Below the pieces are notes generated by a model. The model did not search any database and was not told where the DNA came from. It was given only the letters and a program-made list of their open reading frames with translations. Positions 6,575 to 15,723 of a stretch of DNA of 34,181 nt are shown piece after piece; the first letter of the stretch is position 1; each line of letters starts with the position of its first letter. Where the stretch lies: positions 1 to 34,181 of the forward strand of contig CAMCBW010000055.1 in assembly GCA_945873105.1 (NCBI GenBank), read 5' to 3'. The stretch is from Tangfeifania diversioriginum. Its GTDB lineage: Bacteria; Bacteroidota; Bacteroidia; Bacteroidales; Prolixibacteraceae. A program made the position numbers and the translations under genes.

Positions 6575-8311
6575 CTATATGCTATAGTATTTTTTTAAAG
6601 TATTGATAACACTAGTGCCGTTCTCATTCAATTCTGTTTTTGTCCATTGCGTCTGGTATTTGTTGAAAACCCGCAAAGAATTGGGAAATGTATTTATGTT
6701 ATTTGCAAAGTATCTCTGATGCTTTAGTGGATACTCCAATCTTCCCTGCGAAGCGTTTTTCCCTCTGCCTAATAAAATCAGATTGCCAATTTTGTTCGTT
6801 AGTTCAGCTCTTTCCATCTCAGTAAAATCCCTCTTCCATTGGCTGTTATCTTCTGGAGTTTGTGGTAGAATGTGTTCGACCGTCAATTGACTGAAAGCAC
6901 TCCACTTGGTTGTTTTATTATCATTCAGTAGAAAATCCAGTTTCAGTAGTATGTTCTTTGCAAACTGTCTGCCGTAAACTTTTCCTTCAACGTTTTTGAG
7001 AAAATCAGTCTTGTTAAAGTTAAATAAATTGGTTTTGAATAAATCATCAGGTGTTTTTTCTGCTTCAATGCCTTTTAGTATGGCATTCATATTTTCAATT
7101 CTTTCGGTTGGGGTTAATTGTCCCACCCAGTCTCCTGTAAACTTCTTATCCAGTAGTAAAAGAAAGTCAAATATTTTGGTTGAGTTAAACTTGTTGTAAT
7201 ACGAAAGCAACGGCGGAATCCAGTCGGTTGATGGTAAAGTTGTTTTCATGCAAATCAACATGTTATTGAATTCAAAACCATTGGTAAAACTGTGGTTATC
7301 GTTTTCAAATAACTGATCGTAATGCTTGTAATATTTGTCCAATAAATCAAAGGTTTCTTTGCCCATTTTTAACAAGGCTGGTTTTAATTGCCCCGTTGAT
7401 TTATCTTTCTCCTTTGGGTTGTAAATTTTATCTTCAAATTCCTGAAGCAAATTCAACCTGGCTTTCTCTTTTACAACAATGGTTCTAATGAACGAAAGGA
7501 AACGGTCGAAATCTTCGCCCAATTCGCTTTCCAATTCTTCCCATTTTATGCCGTATTTAATACGTTCTGCTTCGGGCACGTATTGAAGATTCTGGGCTTT
7601 TAGAATGTCAGAATTTCTAAGTTTAACGCCTCTGTCATTCAAAATGGTAAAAAGACGGAAAGCATCTTCCAGTTGTTCCGAATACACATAAATCATTAAT
7701 ACATATTGGAGTAGATAAGGAAAAAAGGTGTCGATGTTTTTGTTATCATCAAAATAGGTGCGAATGCTTATTATGGCGTTTGCCATGTTTTTGATCGAAA
7801 CATCTTTTTCATCATTGGCTTTGCGTTTGATTTCGTCCCAATTGTCAATGATGCTGTTTTCGGTTTTAACGTATTCATCAATGAATTTTTCAACTTCAGG
7901 ACGGATTTTATATAGCAAACGGATTCTTTCAGGTGTGTAGGTGTCTTTGTCTTCTTCCTGAAAAATATATTTCTGGCAATTCTCCTTACGCTTTTTGTTG
8001 GTTTCGATGTCTCGGATAACCGCAAAAAGCAAGAATATGGTAGTAATACGCTGCTGTCCATCCAGTAAATCATTCTCAATAAATGTCTGGTCACCACCAG
8101 CTTTTTTATGCTGATAAACAAACGAGCCCAGAAAATAATCGTTGGACGGTGTGTTTGCTGCTGCATAGCTGATATCATCAAGCAGGTCAATTACTTCGTC
8201 CTTGCTCCAAACATAAGGGCGTTGATATTCGGGAATACGATACCATTGCTCAAAGATATCTTTGATGTAAATCTTATCAGTTTTAATTTCGTTGCGCGGT
8301 GTGATTGCCAT
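6575..8311 (-). CDS. DUF262 and DUF1524 protein (GmrSD-like restriction nuclease)
   Basis: The 578-aa protein has the DUF262 signatures IPEYQRPYVW (26-35) and DGQQR (84-88), the latter tied to nucleotide-dependent activity in GmrS/DndB-like proteins. The C terminus carries a DUF1524 His-Me (HNH) nuclease: TVEHILPQ (477-484) and NKIGNLILL about 25 residues on. Both halves of the GmrSD type IV enzyme, which cleaves DNA with modified cytosines, are thus in one chain, as in many single-chain homologues. It starts 9 bp after hsdS and ends 2 bp before the deaminase fusion, so it belongs to the hsd operon. It could give a second layer against phages whose modified DNA escapes the type I enzyme; that is inference. 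The exact substrate cannot be read from sequence. Confidence 0.92.
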   Translation of the reverse strand: MAITPRNEIKTDKIYIKDIFEQWYRIPEYQRPYVWSKDEVIDLLDDISYAAANTPSNDYFLGSFVYQHKKAGGDQTFIENDLLDGQQRITTIFLLFAVIRDIETNKKRKENCQKYIFQEEDKDTYTPERIRLLYKIRPEVEKFIDEYVKTENSIIDNWDEIKRKANDEKDVSIKNMANAIISIRTYFDDNKNIDTFFPYLLQYVLMIYVYSEQLEDAFRLFTILNDRGVKLRNSDILKAQNLQYVPEAERIKYGIKWEELESELGEDFDRFLSFIRTIVVKEKARLNLLQEFEDKIYNPKEKDKSTGQLKPALLKMGKETFDLLDKYYKHYDQLFENDNHSFTNGFEFNNMLICMKTTLPSTDWIPPLLSYYNKFNSTKIFDFLLLLDKKFTGDWVGQLTPTERIENMNAILKGIEAEKTPDDLFKTNLFNFNKTDFLKNVEGKVYGRQFAKNILLKLDFLLNDNKTTKWSAFSQLTVEHILPQTPEDNSQWKRDFTEMERAELTNKIGNLILLGRGKNASQGRLEYPLKHQRYFANNINTFPNSLRVFNKYQTQWTKTELNENGTSVINTLKKYYSI

Positions 8312-8320
8312 TGTTAGGTT

Positions 8321-9535
8321 TTAATTATTGGTTTCTAATTCGTTGTCAATTTTTACCCTCACTTTCCCACTCAATAAATCCTGCATCAATCCGGTCTTTA
8401 AGGATTGAAGTTTTGAAAGATGTGTTTTTGTGGTCAATATATTTGATTCATTCTGATTTATAATACTTTGAATAATTTCTCTTTCGTTTTTTGGAGGAAT
8501 TAAGATTGTTAAATTCCTGATTTTTTCCATCCCGAAAGCTGGTTGAGATGTTGAATGAATTGAATTTTTAACTTGTGTTTGTATGTATTCAGAGTTTAAT
8601 ACCCAAAATATAAAATCAGGAGTATCATGAGGTTGGATCAAAATAACGTTAGCACTTATTGTTATGTTATTCCAAGCTTTTAATCTTTTAGGTTCGCCTA
8701 TTGTACCTATTTTGCCAAATATTATATCACCATCTCTGAGTTTATATCTTCTATTATGCTCCTCTAAAACAGAATTTGAAACTTTTCTACATTTTTTAAA
8801 ATCAACGTTGCCATTTTCATCAATGTCGTTTATTCCTAAATAGGGAATTCCATTATCAACAGATGGTGGAGTTCTATGATTGGGTTGAGCATCAACGGCT
8901 TTAATTAAAGTACCTAATGCATCCACCTCCCATTCCTCCGGCACTTCAATGCCATTTTTTACCACAAACGTATGCGTTTCCTTGCTGCGGATCGTACCGT
9001 TTTCGTCGATGCCACGGGTGAGCAAATCTTGCATTAGGCCGGTTTTTATGCGCTGGTATTTGGCTATCAGAGCTTCTGTGCGGGCTATGGCTTCGTCGGC
9101 TGTGCTAAGGATTTCGGCTATGCGGGTTTGTTCGGGTTTTTCAAACTTTTCAACATTCAGTCCAAGCAAAATTTCTCTGTCAACATGAGGGATTCCTGAA
9201 CCGTTTGTTTGCGATTTTAAAAAGCCTTCAACTGCTTTTAATTGGTAAAAAAGAAATTCGGAATTATACTCAACTGGGTCAAAATCAAACATAACCATTG
9301 TCGAAGAAAGAATTCCGTTTTTACCTTTAAAAAATTCTCCTGCATTTGAGCCATCCCAAAGCAATAGCAAATCGCCATTTTCAACCTCCACTTTAGATAA
9401 GAAATTCGGAATATAACTTGGAACGGCATTGCCTCTCAAATATTCAGGAGTGAGATACAAAATCAGACTATCGTCAAAGTTTCCTTTCTGAGGGGATTTC
9501 CCTTTTTTATATTTTAGGACCTTTTCTAACTTCAT
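8321..9535 (-). CDS. hsdS: Type I restriction specificity subunit S (HsdS)
   Basis: The subunit recognises the bipartite target for HsdM and HsdR. I take the ATG at 9535, giving 404 aa, because the hsdM stop and this start overlap as TAATG, the usual coupling arrangement; the frame is open for 34 more codons upstream but that stretch lies inside hsdM and looks unlike HsdS. Two target-recognition domains are separated by central and C-terminal conserved helices. The helices end in the repeated segment KTGLMQDLL, found once in mid-protein (before TRGIDENG) and once near the C terminus (before SGKVRV). This internal repeat is typical of two-half HsdS subunits and is where halves recombine. No second hsdS, inverted partner or recombinase gene is nearby, so phase variation is not evident. 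Confidence 0.95.
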   Translation of the reverse strand: MKLEKVLKYKKGKSPQKGNFDDSLILYLTPEYLRGNAVPSYIPNFLSKVEVENGDLLLLWDGSNAGEFFKGKNGILSSTMVMFDFDPVEYNSEFLFYQLKAVEGFLKSQTNGSGIPHVDREILLGLNVEKFEKPEQTRIAEILSTADEAIARTEALIAKYQRIKTGLMQDLLTRGIDENGTIRSKETHTFVVKNGIEVPEEWEVDALGTLIKAVDAQPNHRTPPSVDNGIPYLGINDIDENGNVDFKKCRKVSNSVLEEHNRRYKLRDGDIIFGKIGTIGEPKRLKAWNNITISANVILIQPHDTPDFIFWVLNSEYIQTQVKNSIHSTSQPAFGMEKIRNLTILIPPKNEREIIQSIINQNESNILTTKTHLSKLQSLKTGLMQDLLSGKVRVKIDNELETNN

Positions 9536-12324
9536 TAGCTCAAATACTTTAATTCGGTTAGAAACTGGTTTAATTTGTCCAATGAGTCTTTGCGTTTGTT
9601 TTCCAATTGCTGCGAAGTTACTTGGTACTTGTCCCAAAGCTTTTCAATACCCGCAATTAATGTCCGTTTTTCGGCATTCAGGTATTTGAGCAATTCCTGT
9701 TGCACTAAACTGTTGTGCTTTTGCAGTATCAGGGTTTTGCATTCTTCGGGAGTAATTATGCCACCAATGCTTGCCAGAAAGGCATCTAAACCTTTCAGCT
9801 TTTCTTCCATTTTCAGGCTATCAGCTTTTAGAGCTTTCAGTGTTTTATTGTAAGCCGGTTTTTCTTTGGCTGCTGCGGGTTCTCCCTGTCTCATGAAGTC
9901 GGCAAGGCGTTTTAAGGTGTGGGTTAGCAGGTTGTTGATTTCCTCTTTCTCATCATCCACCCCGTACATCTTCAGCTCAATTTTCTTTTCCAAATCGGCT
10001 TGCAGGGCTTTTACCTTCTCTTTGGCTTCCTTTATTCCGGCTTCAATGGTTTTAATGCCTTCGAGTGTATCGGTCAATTCTTTCAGTTCCTTTTCAGCGC
10101 CTTTTTGTTTTTTTAAATCTCTAATTTGACTAGCCAGATAGTCTTTAATCACTTTTGGGGTAACTTCAACAGGGTCCTTTCCTTCTTCGGGTTCTTCGGG
10201 TTCGTATTCTACCGCTTCAAATGCTTCCTGTAAAGCACTTTCTTTTTCTCTTATTAAGTTTTCAGCATCCAATATCGCTTGCTGTTCGGCTTTGAAATAG
10301 GTTTCGATAAAATATTCCTTTGGCACCAAACTCGGCACCCAGCCAATGGTTGCAATGGTTTTAAGGTCGTATTTAATGTTTGTCCACCAGTTTACAAATA
10401 CACCGGCTACTTGAAATTCGTCAAGAACATTTTTAGAAATGAGATCAGTTTTTAAAGAAGCAATGAGCTTTTGCCGAACCACAGGCATTTTAGTCCCACC
10501 CAGAGTAAGATAATCGACCATGGGTTCATTTACCCCGTTGGCTTCTGATTTTTCATCTGTAGATTTAGCTGCTATTCTCGAAAATTCATCACGGGCCAGC
10601 AACCACCATTCATCCATGGTCTGCTGCATATTGGCAATGGTTTGCTGCACCGGTTTATTTTCTTCAACGGTTGATTTTAAAGCAGATTTTTCGAGCAGCT
10701 CGTCTTTAAATAACTGGTAGTTTTCTTTAAAATCCCGGAATACTTCATTGGCAGCAAAGCTAAATTTATCGTGCTGTGGTTTTTGGTTTTCAATTTCTAC
10801 GGAAGGCACACCACCTGTTAAATGAGCCTTTACATCTTCGGGTTCAGGGTCGGGCGTATTGTCAACATAACGCCGAATGTTCAAGTTGTAATCGTGTTCT
10901 TCGGCAATGGTTTTCTTGTCAACCAGCTTGCTGTATTTGTCTATTTCAATTTTGTGTGTGAAAACAAAGTCAATTTTTTCAATGTCTTCGGGGCGCAAGA
11001 AGTTTTGCACTTTTCCTTCGCCATATTCGGCATCGGCATTGATAAAGAAGATTTTATCTTTTAGTTTTTCGTCTTTGTTCTTATTCACAATCAGGACACA
11101 GGCAGGAATGCCGGTTCCGTAAAACAAAGCAGGCGGCAAACTTATAATTGCCTCTATGAGGTTGGCATCAACAATGCCTTTGCGAATAACTTTCTCGGCA
11201 CTACCACGGAACAAAACACCATGTGGCATAATGGTTGCCATGCGTCCACGGGCATTCAGGCTGGCAATCATGTGCTGTACAAACATCAAGTCAGCCTTTT
11301 TGCCCGTTTCGGGAGCAAAACCATAAGCAAAACGGGCGTCAAACTTCATCGTAGCCCTGTTGTAATTTTGGCTAAATGGCGGGTTGGCAATGACCATGTC
11401 GAACTTTTGCCACGATCCGTCTTTCAGGTTTTTCGGGTCTTCGAGGGTGTCGCCATCTTCAATCGTAGCCGAAGTAATGTTGTGCAGAATCATGTTCATG
11501 CGGCAAATAATCCAAGTGGTCGGATTGCTTTCCTGTCCGTAAAGCTTGAGATTCCGGGCGTTTTGTCCCTGCTCTTCAACATACTGCAAGCTTTGTATCA
11601 ACATACCTCCCGAACCAACTGTTGGGTCATAAATTTCCATGCCTTCTTTGGGCTTCAGCAATTGCACCAACAAACGAACGACCTGGTTTGGTGTATAGAA
11701 CTCTCCTCCTTTTTTACCGGCGCTGTCGGCAAAATATTTTATCAGGTATTCATAAGCGGCACCCAATAAATCGGGGAATTCAAAATTCTCATTGATCAGC
11801 GAAGGCAGTTTGCTGTTAAAATGATTGATCAAATCAATCCAACGTTGGTCTGGTATCGATGATTTTCCCTTTTTAATGTTGAAGTCAATGCCCTTAAGTA
11901 CGTTGCTTAACAAATCTGCATTGCTATCTTCAACAGCATGTAAGGCTTTATTGAGCAGCGATCCAACATTTGTTTTTGCATCACGGAGCGGCGCATGATA
12001 GATTTCTTTTTCTTCACCCTCTTCGTCCTTTATTTCTATCCAACTATCGTTCCAACGCGCACGTGGTGGAACATAAAAGTTTGTATAGGGTTTATAAGTA
12101 GTAGGGTCGTCTAAAAGTTCGCGAATTTGCTCAGGGCTCAGATGCTTAAACTTTTTCTTAACTATTATGGTTGCTACTTCAAATTCATCTGAAAGTCTTT
12201 TCAAAAACAGTATTCCGAAAATAAACTCCTTAAACTCCGAAGCATCCATCTTTCCGCGCAAAATATCACAAGCCTTTAACAGGAAGTCTTCGAGTTGCGA
12301 GAGCGTAATTTTAGTTTGTTTCAT
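9535..12324 (-). CDS. hsdM: Type I restriction DNA adenine methyltransferase (HsdM), long form
   Basis: The 929-aa protein begins with the HsdM N-terminal helical domain and has the N6-adenine methyltransferase motifs: GEFYTP (207-212), motif I DPTVGSGG (233-240) and motif IV NPPF (314-317). It methylates both strands of the HsdS-defined site with AdoMet and forms the core of the restriction complex. Many HsdM proteins are about 500-550 aa; the last roughly 400 residues here are an acidic, Lys/Glu-rich, largely coiled-coil region (for example [15 protein letters not shown]) ending in heptad-like helices. Long forms of this kind occur elsewhere in Bacteroidota. It is the first gene of the operon, with about 410 bp of non-coding sequence upstream; hsdS overlaps its stop by one base. 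Confidence 0.96.
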   Translation of the reverse strand: MKQTKITLSQLEDFLLKACDILRGKMDASEFKEFIFGILFLKRLSDEFEVATIIVKKKFKHLSPEQIRELLDDPTTYKPYTNFYVPPRARWNDSWIEIKDEEGEEKEIYHAPLRDAKTNVGSLLNKALHAVEDSNADLLSNVLKGIDFNIKKGKSSIPDQRWIDLINHFNSKLPSLINENFEFPDLLGAAYEYLIKYFADSAGKKGGEFYTPNQVVRLLVQLLKPKEGMEIYDPTVGSGGMLIQSLQYVEEQGQNARNLKLYGQESNPTTWIICRMNMILHNITSATIEDGDTLEDPKNLKDGSWQKFDMVIANPPFSQNYNRATMKFDARFAYGFAPETGKKADLMFVQHMIASLNARGRMATIMPHGVLFRGSAEKVIRKGIVDANLIEAIISLPPALFYGTGIPACVLIVNKNKDEKLKDKIFFINADAEYGEGKVQNFLRPEDIEKIDFVFTHKIEIDKYSKLVDKKTIAEEHDYNLNIRRYVDNTPDPEPEDVKAHLTGGVPSVEIENQKPQHDKFSFAANEVFRDFKENYQLFKDELLEKSALKSTVEENKPVQQTIANMQQTMDEWWLLARDEFSRIAAKSTDEKSEANGVNEPMVDYLTLGGTKMPVVRQKLIASLKTDLISKNVLDEFQVAGVFVNWWTNIKYDLKTIATIGWVPSLVPKEYFIETYFKAEQQAILDAENLIREKESALQEAFEAVEYEPEEPEEGKDPVEVTPKVIKDYLASQIRDLKKQKGAEKELKELTDTLEGIKTIEAGIKEAKEKVKALQADLEKKIELKMYGVDDEKEEINNLLTHTLKRLADFMRQGEPAAAKEKPAYNKTLKALKADSLKMEEKLKGLDAFLASIGGIITPEECKTLILQKHNSLVQQELLKYLNAEKRTLIAGIEKLWDKYQVTSQQLENKRKDSLDKLNQFLTELKYLS

Positions 12325-12737
12325 TCTTTAATTCTATCGTATAAATGAACCATAAAAGTAACAAAAAAGCTCTGGTGTGTTTGCAAATTTGCTGCTCCAA
12401 GCCTTCATAATCGAGCGCTGACTCTTAGGGACATGCAAATGTGCTACAATATGGGTTGGGTTCCTTTTATTTATTCTGAGGAAGACAAAAAAAATTTAAA
12501 TTTTCCCAATTCTGCAGCAACATATTAATAAGATATATTCTGCTTGTCATATTTCTTTCAATTTTGCAAATATCAGCCAAGTTGCGTTACCTCCTTTACA
12601 CTTGCCCCAAATGGTTTGCGAATTGGCTAAGCAGCAAATTTTTTAACACCAAAGTACTGCTGCTTGTTCAACCACAAATGTGTCAAATAACCACGTCCCC
12701 TGCCATTTTTTCCAGACGATTATTGTCAGCAAATTTG
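12325..12737. other. Non-coding spacer upstream of hsdM
   Basis: There is no gene in this 413-bp stretch. It must hold the promoter of the hsd operon: on the minus strand TACTTTTA (one mismatch to the Bacteroidota TAnnTTTG element) lies about 25 bp before the hsdM ATG, with a TTTG 23 bp further up, longer than the usual spacing, so I do not call it firmly. The word CAGCAAATTTG (12727-12737) has its reverse complement CAAATTTGCTG at 12384-12394, and a third relative (GCAGCAAATTT) lies at 12630-12641, so the spacer is bracketed by an inverted repeat. ACCACAAATGTGT near 12670 is shared with the spacer at 424-436. Confidence 0.5.
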
Positions 12738-14915
12738 TTACGTTAGCTGCTTGACTTTTTTATATAGGTCAACTAAATGGAATACTGAAATGTCTATTAT
12801 TGGTTCATACATAAAAGCATTTACATGAATATTTTCTGGTGTCATTAAATTAACTCTGTCTAATATCGTTAATATAGCTTTATCATTATTTGTCGCCTTA
12901 TAATGAAATAACAATTCCGAAGTTTGATTTGATACTATTACAATTGCCTTGGAATTTGGAATTTTGCTTAACATATATTCCTCTGCTTTAAGCCGAATAG
13001 CTATTGATAAAGTTATTTTGTTTTCCAGTAGTATTTCGTCCAGTGGGTTCTCTTGTTCAATTGCGTCAGCCGTTTCGAAAACAAAGTCTTTTATGGGCAT
13101 TGCTCCAAACTTAATGCTCTGATTTGTAGTTGTGGGAAAGCTGCCATTTATGAGATTTAAGACGTCAGAACAGATTATCTTGCTTGTGTCAGTCTTCAAA
13201 TGTAAACATGAGGTAAGCCGATTATAGTTTTGACTTGACTGTCCTTCAATGTACTCAATTAAGTTTCGTACGAGTGGAATAATACTTACAAATACTTTTG
13301 GTTTCGATAAGTTATTTTTGAAATGACTAAAAATGTCGTTTAAATAACCTCCTTGTTTTAGCACAATTTCTCTTGCATCACTTCTCAAGGTCATGAGAAT
13401 GCAACGTCTGTCCATATTCAGACGTTTAGCAACTGTTCTATAAAAGTCAAAGTTATGTGTAAGTATTAATAGCTTGAATATTGCATTTTGATGCAACTCT
13501 TTAATATATTCAATGATAGCATACTTATTTTTATAATCAAATGAATCTGCGATGTCATCTAATATAAGTAGTGTTTTTTGATTCGCATGCCTTCTTGACT
13601 CTACATCAAAAAGGAGCTGTAGAATATAATAAGCTCTTTGCTCACCTTTACTTAAGATTGAAAGCAGCGAATTCCTGTCTTTTCGCACAGGGGGTCCATT
13701 GGGGTCTTTATAATCAAATTCAAGATTTGCGGTTTCTTCTTTTAAAACTACATCTTCTTGATTGACTAATTTGATTTCAAAGGGAACATAAAATCTTTCA
13801 TTGAATGTTTTTATAATTTCCTCCCAAATCGCAAATTCCTTTTTTGCATCGTTGATAATCTTTTCTAATTCTGTTTTTTTACTTTCATAAAATTTGGCCA
13901 GTTCTTCCGTATCCTTTGAGAGAGATGAAACATAACTTAGCCAAACTTTTTGTCTAAACTCTTCATACTTGTCAAGTTCAATAAGCAGAAGATTGTCTTT
14001 CTCAATTGCACTCTTGAAAGACCTCATTTCAGCATTTGCTCCAATTGATTTATCAACTTGTTCAAATGATTTTTTTAGCTTTTCGTCATTTAGAATAGAC
14101 GTTATTTCCTTTTGTAGTAACTGTTTTAATTCTTCTGCCGATTTAATCTCAGCATTGTTACTTAGTGTAAACTTATGACCTGCCTCAAAAAATGAATTAT
14201 CTTCAGTTGATTTAAATAATTCATTTGCTTGATATGTGCCAAAAGAATTTCCAGAACTTTTAAAGAACTTTGAATTTCTTAAGAGTTCATCATATTTGGT
14301 AACATAATCAGATAAAAGTTTTTGATTCTTTTCTAAGAACTTCTTAACGTTTCCCTTTTTATCAAAAATATCATTGTAACGAAAACTATAAATGCTTGGC
14401 TTTGATAATAAAGTCTTTGAAATTGCTAAAAAGATTTCAAAAAAGGTATCCTTTGAAGATTGACTATAAGCATTTACAAACTCAGTTTCACAATCTGTAC
14501 TTTGTGAGACAAGTTTTAGTTTTTTTATATAATCGTTCTTTTTAGTTTCTAGCTCTATATATATTTCGTCATATTTTTTCTTTAAATCTTTGCTTGCAAT
14601 AAATGAACTTATTTTACTCGAGGAATCATATGTAATATCTTCTGCATTGACCACTAGTAATGATTCATTCTCAATTGTGTTTCCATCAGCAAGAATATTA
14701 TGAGTGGTCGCTCTGTTGTTATAAACTCTGTCACATGGCATCGATTTAGTATCATTCTTAGCTATTAGGTCAAGTGTTTTAGCAAATGAGGTTTTCATTG
14801 TCCCATTCGGGGCATAAATGAGAAAAGAGTTACTATTTAATTGCCCAAAGTCAAATTTGTGGTCAAACTTTCCTATTCCAAAGCAGTTTTCAAGTTGAAT
14901 TTCGATTTTATTCAT
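12738..14915 (-). CDS. SMC/ABC-like AAA family ATPase (AAA_13/RloC-like), probable defence protein
   Basis: The 725-aa protein opens with a P-loop in the SMC style, IYAPNGTMKTS (33-43), but the glycine before the lysine is Met40. About 300 residues of Lys/Glu-rich coiled-coil-like helices follow. The ABC signature-like LSKGEQRAYY is at 421-430, Walker B ILDDIADSFD at 451-460 and a switch-like LTHNFDF at 485-491. The C-terminal 230 residues end with a conserved-looking NAFMYEPIIDIS segment and have no nuclease motif that I recognise. This layout resembles the AAA_13/RloC/PrrC-type ATPases and other solitary ATPases of phage-defence islands. Its nearest neighbours are non-coding spacers of 0.4 and 0.8 kb, so it is transcribed alone on the minus strand. 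GTTAGCT (12742) and AGCTAAC (15196) flank it, a weak hint of a mobile cassette. Confidence 0.8.
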   Translation of the reverse strand: MNKIEIQLENCFGIGKFDHKFDFGQLNSNSFLIYAPNGTMKTSFAKTLDLIAKNDTKSMPCDRVYNNRATTHNILADGNTIENESLLVVNAEDITYDSSSKISSFIASKDLKKKYDEIYIELETKKNDYIKKLKLVSQSTDCETEFVNAYSQSSKDTFFEIFLAISKTLLSKPSIYSFRYNDIFDKKGNVKKFLEKNQKLLSDYVTKYDELLRNSKFFKSSGNSFGTYQANELFKSTEDNSFFEAGHKFTLSNNAEIKSAEELKQLLQKEITSILNDEKLKKSFEQVDKSIGANAEMRSFKSAIEKDNLLLIELDKYEEFRQKVWLSYVSSLSKDTEELAKFYESKKTELEKIINDAKKEFAIWEEIIKTFNERFYVPFEIKLVNQEDVVLKEETANLEFDYKDPNGPPVRKDRNSLLSILSKGEQRAYYILQLLFDVESRRHANQKTLLILDDIADSFDYKNKYAIIEYIKELHQNAIFKLLILTHNFDFYRTVAKRLNMDRRCILMTLRSDAREIVLKQGGYLNDIFSHFKNNLSKPKVFVSIIPLVRNLIEYIEGQSSQNYNRLTSCLHLKTDTSKIICSDVLNLINGSFPTTTNQSIKFGAMPIKDFVFETADAIEQENPLDEILLENKITLSIAIRLKAEEYMLSKIPNSKAIVIVSNQTSELLFHYKATNNDKAILTILDRVNLMTPENIHVNAFMYEPIIDISVFHLVDLYKKVKQLT

Positions 14916-15550
14916 TTAAATTAAGTTTGTCTGAAGTAGTTAACATGATCTCGTGTGTAGGCGAAACCTGTCTTCGCTTTGCCAGAGATTTTGGGGTTGT
15001 GGAACAAGTTCTGCTCCGCCTTACTTACCCATCACCATTGGCAGTTTTTCTCCAAAACACTGTCAGGGATGGTGAAGGCCGATAGAGTCTGCCGTTTGCG
15101 CCACTCTTTGATCCAATGAGGCTTGGACACCAACAGCGTGGCACTTGGAAGGAGGATTTTGAACATGTAGGAGATTTTTGGTTGAAGCATTTCAAAGCTA
15201 ACAAATTAAATTTTATTCAAGTTGTCATTTGAAATATTAATTTTTTGAATATTTAGGGGTAACCTATTGGGCCTTTGTGGTATTAACCCATGTAAAAGGC
15301 AGGCAACCCGCCGCCGACCTTCCCGACCGCTCACCTGGCCCTCCCTTCCAAAGTTTCCAACCATTTAAAATCAATCCCTTAAAGTATCTTAAATGGAACC
15401 TACACCACCAACCTGTTCTGCGCAGGGAGACCGATAACCTGGAGATGCTCCCTGCCGGAGGTCAACCACTCCTCCACAACCTGCATTAGCTCTTTTCCAT
15501 TGTTGGGAAGCTGTTTAATCTCTTGCACAGCTTGTCACACCGAATCGGGC
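14916..15550. other. Non-coding border of the defence island
   Basis: I see no gene. Base composition changes here: AT-rich up to about 15,260, then GC-richer. On the minus strand the ATPase gene is preceded by GGTTTCGCCTACACACGAGA and GTTAACT, and further up by CAAGTGCCACGCTGTTGGTG; such wording is familiar to me from spacers between mobile genes of Bacteroidota, but I cannot name it. From 15,290 to 15,490 the GC-rich stretch has one short open frame full of Pro and His with no family resemblance, which I do not accept as a gene. Confidence 0.4.
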
Positions 15551-15680
15551 GTTGGAAAATCGCCTGCGATTTTCTCCCTCTGTGTACTCCGGGGTTTCTC
15601 TTTTGAAATTACCCAAAAGCAGAAATTCCCAAAAACCTTCAATTTTTGATTAGTCTATATTCATTCTCTGTGTTTTAATT
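15551..15680 (-). repeat. Dispersed repeat, copy A
   Basis: This is a ~130-bp sequence whose reverse complement matches 34038-34176. Shared blocks in order (minus strand here) are AACACAGAGAAT, GAAATTTCTGC or its near form, AGAGAAACCCCGGAGT, CACAGAG, and the hairpin GAAAATCGC-NN-GCGATTTTC (15555-15574 here). The blocks are kept while the sequence between them diverges. It lies in a non-coding stretch before the 248-aa gene and has no coding potential. Confidence 0.75.
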
Positions 15681-15723
15681 TAAACATGGGGACTTACTAT
15701 TCAAACCATCTAAATTTTTTGCA

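Noticed and set aside
9536-9637. 34-codon upstream extension of hsdS
   Set aside because: It lies entirely within hsdM and lacks HsdS similarity; the ATG at 9535 overlaps the hsdM stop as TAATG.
15277-15489. 70-codon plus-strand frame rich in Pro and His
   Set aside because: No homology wording, no start signal, in a composition-shift zone; more likely non-coding.
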